Positions 18,166-20,000 of a stretch of DNA of 20,000 bases are shown here, piece after piece. Under the pieces are notes generated by a model. The model did not search any database. It was not told the DNA's origin and saw nothing but the letters and a program-made list of their open reading frames with translations. This DNA is from Eimeria necatrix (Eukaryota > Apicomplexa > Conoidasida > Eucoccidiorida > Eimeriidae), in contig NW_013654284.1 in assembly GCF_000499385.1 (NCBI RefSeq), positions 1 to 20,000 on the forward strand. Direction: 5' to 3'. Both the position numbers and the translations under genes were made by a program. Position 1 is the first letter of the stretch. Every line of letters starts with the position of its first letter.

Positions 18166-18336
18166 GAGCAGCTGCAACGGCAGCAGGCGTCGTGTGAGGA
18201 CTTGGAAGCGCTGCTTCCAGGGATCGCGCTGCTGCAGCAAGCCCCAAGCCTGACAGCAGCAGAGAGCTTCTCTGTTGCGTGTGTCGCTTCTGCTGCAAGT
18301 CCTCCTCTGCAGCACCGCCTTTGCCTTTTGGCTTAG
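13966..18336 (+). CDS. Putative helical-repeat (HPR/OPR-like) protein, about eleven exons
   Basis: Read by eye: exons 13966-14385, 14733-14998, 15353-15440, 15744-16012, 16156-16240, 16317-16396, 16585-16668, 16946-17081, 17296-17405, 17605-17908 and 18040-18336. They join in frame to about 712 codons plus TAG, all with GT-AG borders. Joined exons show a recurring pattern of roughly 35-40 residues: FADEALLAAVAARAEDLI, then AVELLSLFAALGFTHPL, LPSALNSLSLLHIFV, CVEALSRLRHRQEDLLALF, LLHLQHKF plus LRSDALLGECLAG, and KHLPKIALLLAMLAPENM. This resembles heptatricopeptide/octotricopeptide repeats of apicomplexan mitochondrial and plastid RNA-binding proteins. No RAP domain is visible. The first 140 residues are Arg/Gln/Ala-rich with very few acids, as in an organelle transit peptide, but this part crosses CAG repeats and the start is unsure; the last secure upstream methionine is at 14305. 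The start of exon 8 (alternative 16917) and of exon 11 (alternative 18002) is also uncertain. The C-terminus has a Gln run. Confidence 0.55.
14394..14682. repeat. CTAG/TAGC tetranucleotide field in intron 1 of the third gene
   Basis: A degenerate (TAGC)n and (CTAG)n field starts with CTATCTATCTAGCTAGC. The unit CTAG is its own reverse complement, so the tract is palindromic throughout. Substitutions such as TGGC and TCGG appear in the middle (14540-14640), and pure runs remain at both ends. Confidence 0.95.
15011..15059. repeat. TAAA tetranucleotide run in intron 2 of the third gene
   Basis: About 12 units of TAAA with one slippage (AAATTAAATA) begin 13 bp after the donor GTAAGA. It is the reverse-strand counterpart of the TTTA run in SKP1 intron 2. 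Confidence 0.94.
15440..15745. repeat. Dense CTG/GCT/TTTGCTG region, intron 3 of the third gene
   Basis: TTTGCTGCTGC words repeat throughout. The intron lies between the exon ending at 15440 (donor GTGGGT) and the acceptor GCCGCGCAG at 15743. Reading through gives long Cys, Leu or Ala runs, as in the frame 15287-16258. Confidence 0.85.
16038..16136. repeat. CAG/CAA run in intron 4 of the third gene
   Basis: CAG units with CAA and AAC interruptions run from 16038 to 16136, between donor GTAAGC at 16013 and acceptor TGTTGCAG at 16155. The sense-strand orientation is CAG, opposite to most CTG-type introns of this gene. Confidence 0.9.
16246..16272. repeat. CCCTAAA array in intron 5 of the third gene
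   Basis: Three to four heptamers immediately follow the donor GTAAAC in a very short intron (16241-16316, 76 bp). On the sense strand they read CCCTAAA, the opposite of the arrays in RPC6 and SKP1 introns. Confidence 0.92.
16673..16912. repeat. CAG-rich blocks in intron 7 of the third gene
   Basis: Two CAG/CAA blocks (16675-16737 and 16850-16900) lie within 16669-16945. Their complement creates the long minus-strand frame 16670-17680, which is antisense to two proposed exons and is rejected. Confidence 0.9.
17087..17263. repeat. CTG/CTGTTG blocks in intron 8 of the third gene
   Basis: CTG units at 17087-17148 and 17214-17262 frame a short unique segment. The intron ends TCTTCTGCTTCAG at 17295. 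Confidence 0.9.
17936..18003. repeat. GCAT tetranucleotide run in intron 10 of the third gene
   Basis: Scattered GCATGCA words lead to a pure (GCAT)n run at 17976-18003. It is self-complementary. If the acceptor at 18001 (ATGCAG) were used, the repeat itself would make the splice site. Confidence 0.93.
18134..18166 (+). repeat. CAG run encoding poly-Gln in the last exon of the third gene
   Basis: About ten CAG units continue as CAA/GAG/CAG and are read as Gln if the proposed last exon is correct. This would be a homopolymeric amino-acid repeat of the kind known in many Eimeria proteins. Confidence 0.7.
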
Positions 18337-18674
18337 TGCTGCTGGTTTCTCCTTTTGCTGCTGCGGCTGCCTGCTCCTGCCGCTGCTTGCTGCTGTGGCT
18401 GCTTGCTGCTGCTGCCCGTTCACCAGCCTAGCCAGCGAAGCCAACTGTAGCAGCACCCGCTGCTGCTGCAGCAGCTCCGCAGCAGCTAAGCAGCAGCAGT
18501 GCTGCCGCTGCTGCTGCAGCACCGCTGCTGTAGCTGCAGCACAGCAGCAGCAGTGCGGGGAGACCCCCAACAAGCGCAGCCACTGTCAATACATTAGAGC
18601 ACTTGTGCACTGCTTTCTGTAGACTACGGCGCTGTGGGGCGCGACCCCACAGGCCGCAACAAACTCTTAATTAA
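18337..18674. repeat. CTG/CAG-rich 3' flank of the third gene
   Basis: Mostly CTGCTG and CAGCAG words with no further recognisable exon. The inverted CTGCTGCTGCAGCAG pieces at 18459-18475 and 18507-18530 could form hairpins. I searched here for a RAP domain and did not see one. Confidence 0.6.
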
Positions 18675-18728
18675 GTGCATGCATGCACGCATGCATGCAT
18701 GCATGCATGCATGCATGCATGCATGCAT
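18675..18728. repeat. (GCAT)n tetranucleotide run
   Basis: About 12 units of GCAT with a single A-to-C change (GCAC at about 18686). It is intergenic, and the same motif is present in intron 10 of the preceding gene some 700 bp upstream. Confidence 0.95.
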
Positions 18729-18881
18729 TTAATGAAGCCCTAGTGGCCTCTACCATAAGCTGCGCCTAAAGCCACGGCTTCTGCTGCAGCTCTAGAAGCC
18801 AAGCGCCCCTGGCTGTTGCGGCTCTTTCGCTGCAAGACTGAAGCTGAAGGCAGTGACGAAGACCCCCCGCAGCTCACGCTG

Positions 18882-18916
18882 CCCTAAACCCTAAACCCTA
18901 AACCCTAAACCCTAGG
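18882..18916. repeat. CCCTAAA telomere-like array
   Basis: Five perfect CCCTAAA units end in CCCTAGG. If arrays follow gene sense, as in RPC6 and SKP1, this would suggest a minus-strand transcription unit to the right. That is only a hint. Confidence 0.92.
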
Positions 18917-19013
18917 TCTCAGCGGGCCGCAACAGTTCTGGGGTGCCCCTGCGCGCCCAAACGCACACGTGCATGCAGCTACAACGCATGCAAAGCGCAT
19001 GCAGCAAAAGCTT

Positions 19014-19129
19014 GGGGGCCCCCAGCTGGGGCCCCCAGCTGGGGCCCCCAGCTGGGGCCCCCAGCTGGGGCCCCCCAATGGGGCCCCCCAATGGGGCCCC
19101 CAGCTGGGGCCCCCAGCTGGGGCCCCCAA
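19014..19129. repeat. 13-bp GGGGCCCCC array, about nine copies
   Basis: The unit AGCTGGGGCCCCC is repeated with a period of 13 bp (the A of AGCTGG at 19024, 19037, 19050, 19063). Two copies have AATGGGG instead of AGCTGGGG near 19077-19096. Each unit contains the palindromes CAGCTG-like and GGGGCCCC. A 13-bp period makes all three frames of one strand encode the same cyclic 13-residue peptide. Confidence 0.95.
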
Positions 19130-19158
19130 AGCGCCAAAGAGACAAAGAAAAGGGCCTC

Positions 19159-19537
19159 TAATGAGGCAACTTTGCTGCGCCAAGGCGCAGCAGCTGCAAA
19201 CCAAGATTTCCGAATACCAAAGCAGCAGCAGCCGCAGCAGCAACGCGTGCCGCTACAGCTGCTGCAACGCACCGCCAAGCACCAGCAGCTGCGCCAGGCG
19301 CTGCTGCAGCTGCTGCAGCGCGAGGCCAAACAGCAGCAGCTGCAGCAAGCACCGCTGCAGCTGCTGCAACGCGCCGCCATGCACCAGCAAGCCAGGAGCT
19401 CGCCAGCAGCTAGCGCCTGCTGGCTAGCCATGCAGCAGCAGCCGCAGCAGCTAGCCAGGAACTTGCCAGCAGCTAGCTGCGCTTCTTCTCCTGCTGCAGT
19501 TCTGCTTCTGTGGGGCCCCGCAGCAAAAGTTCTGTAA
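19159..19537 (+). other. Possible coding stretch with a 17-residue Leu/Gln repeat
   Basis: A plus frame open to the stop at 19535-19537 contains three copies of a 51-bp unit (19250-19300, 19301-19351, and partial 19352 to about 19393). They encode PLQLLQRTAKHQQLRQA, LLQLLQREAKQQQLQQA and PLQLLQRAAMHQQ. The changes between copies are largely conservative or silent (CTA/CTG, CAA/CAG), which is mildly in favour of coding. In-frame methionines are poor, and the frame runs back into the 13-bp array, so an upstream exon would be required. It could equally be a CAG-derived minisatellite without product. Confidence 0.3.
19250..19393. repeat. 51-bp minisatellite, 2.8 copies
   Basis: The units start at 19250, 19301 and 19352. 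The core is CTGCAGCTGCTGCAACGC followed by GCCAAGCACCAGCAGCTG. Copy 3 is cut after CACCAGCAAGCC. Downstream, CCAGCAGCTAGC recurs twice (19401-19475). Confidence 0.9.
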
Positions 19538-19692
19538 ACTGTTTTCTTGTGACCTGGTTGCCATCCCAGGTGTCTGGACACCTCTCGTCGCTAAACCTGA
19601 AGCACAGCAGCACATCTGAACTTCATCTGCTGCAGCTGCAGCACAAGCCAAAGCCAACAGCGGCTGCAGCAGCAGCAATCGCAGCAGCAGCA

Positions 19693-19740
19693 GCACGTGC
19701 TGCTGCCGACGAGTTGCACGTGCTGCTGCCGACGAGCTGC
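19693..19740. repeat. 23-bp tandem duplication GCACGTGCTGCTGCCGACGA
   Basis: The unit starts at 19693 and 19716, and a third partial GCACG follows at 19739. The copies differ at one base (GAGTT/GAGCT). The E-box-like CACGTG occurs in both, which follows simply from the repeat. Confidence 0.9.
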
Positions 19741-20000
19741 ACGCAGCTCAACGGCTCCTGTCCTTCATAATACCTCTGGCTATTTTTGCAGAGCGAGGAA
19801 TAAAAGCTGCTGCTTCTACTGCTGCTCCCAGTGCTGCTGCTGCTTCTGCCATAACTGTTCTTGCTGCTGCTGCTACCGCTGTTACTACTGCTTCCCTTGC
19901 AACTGTTTTTAATGCTGCTGCTTCTCGTACTACCAAATGCTGTCGCTGCTGCTGCTCGTGCTAATTCTGCTGCTGCTGCGAACGCTATTTTGCTGCTTTT
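19741..20000. other. GCT-rich end of the window; possible exon or intron on either strand
   Basis: A strong acceptor-like string, CTGGCTATTTTTGCAG, ends at about 19791. The plus frame after it reads Ala/Thr/Ser/Val until a stop near 19963. A minus frame is open from the window end down to about 19630 and reads Ser/Ala runs. Because GCT repeats keep several frames open, I cannot decide between exon, intron or intergenic repeat. Confidence 0.3.

Noticed and set aside
6265..18916. A real chromosome end because of TTTAGGG arrays
   Set aside because: The arrays are short, interrupted and in both orientations, and lie inside introns of housekeeping genes. They are interstitial telomere-like repeats.
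19560..19590. Inverted repeat AGGTGTC-TG-GACACCT as an operator
   Set aside because: A single 7-bp-arm palindrome in eukaryotic repeat-rich DNA is expected by chance, and no adjacent gene supports a regulatory role.
18040..20000. RAP domain expected at the end of an HPR-type protein
   Set aside because: I looked for the usual RAP features (a hydrophobic-acidic strand with ELDG-like core, and a Tyr-Trp-containing end) in the last exon and downstream frames and did not see them.

Overview
The window looks like nuclear DNA of an apicomplexan coccidian, most probably Eimeria (species not resolved). The grounds are short multi-exon eukaryotic genes with GT-AG introns, very abundant CAG/CTG triplets, and telomere-like AGGGTTT/AAACCCT arrays scattered inside introns. 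Eimeria chromosomes are known to alternate repeat-poor and repeat-rich segments, and this window seems to cross one such boundary. There is no sign of bacterial operons, CRISPR arrays or phage.

Layout. Bases 1 to about 5047 are repeat-poor, of moderate GC, and almost without recognisable genes. They hold three small tandem duplications and one candidate first exon on the minus strand (2267-2590) for a secreted or single-pass membrane protein. Bases 5048-7800 (minus strand) hold an eight-exon gene that I reconstruct as RNA polymerase III subunit RPC6/RPC34 (345 aa), including its C-terminal four-cysteine Fe-S motif. The change from repeat-poor to repeat-rich DNA happens inside this gene. Bases 7801-10167 are a spacer between divergent genes. 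Bases 10168-11626 (plus strand) hold a five-exon SKP1 gene (163 aa) whose last intron uses a GC donor.

Bases 11627 to about 13965 are a dense repeat field: GGGGGCCCC arrays, CAG/CTG, an AT island, an 18-bp CAG variant and degenerate TTTAGGG. From about 13966 to 18336 (plus strand) I assemble a gene of about eleven exons. It encodes a leucine- and alanine-rich helical-repeat protein that resembles the heptatricopeptide/octotricopeptide-type organellar RNA-binding proteins of apicomplexans. Bases 18337-20000 are again repeats: GCAT, AAACCCT, a 13-bp GGGGCCCCC array and a 51-bp repeat encoding Leu/Gln. No gene there is certain.

The recognised genes do not form a pathway. RPC6 acts in Pol III initiation, SKP1 in SCF ubiquitin ligases, and the third is perhaps an organellar RNA factor. 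What links them is architecture. Normal conserved exons are separated by introns filled with simple repeats, and in RPC6 and SKP1 the telomere-like arrays always read AGGGTTT on the sense strand, although the two genes lie on opposite strands. All exon borders were read by eye from splice consensus and family similarity.
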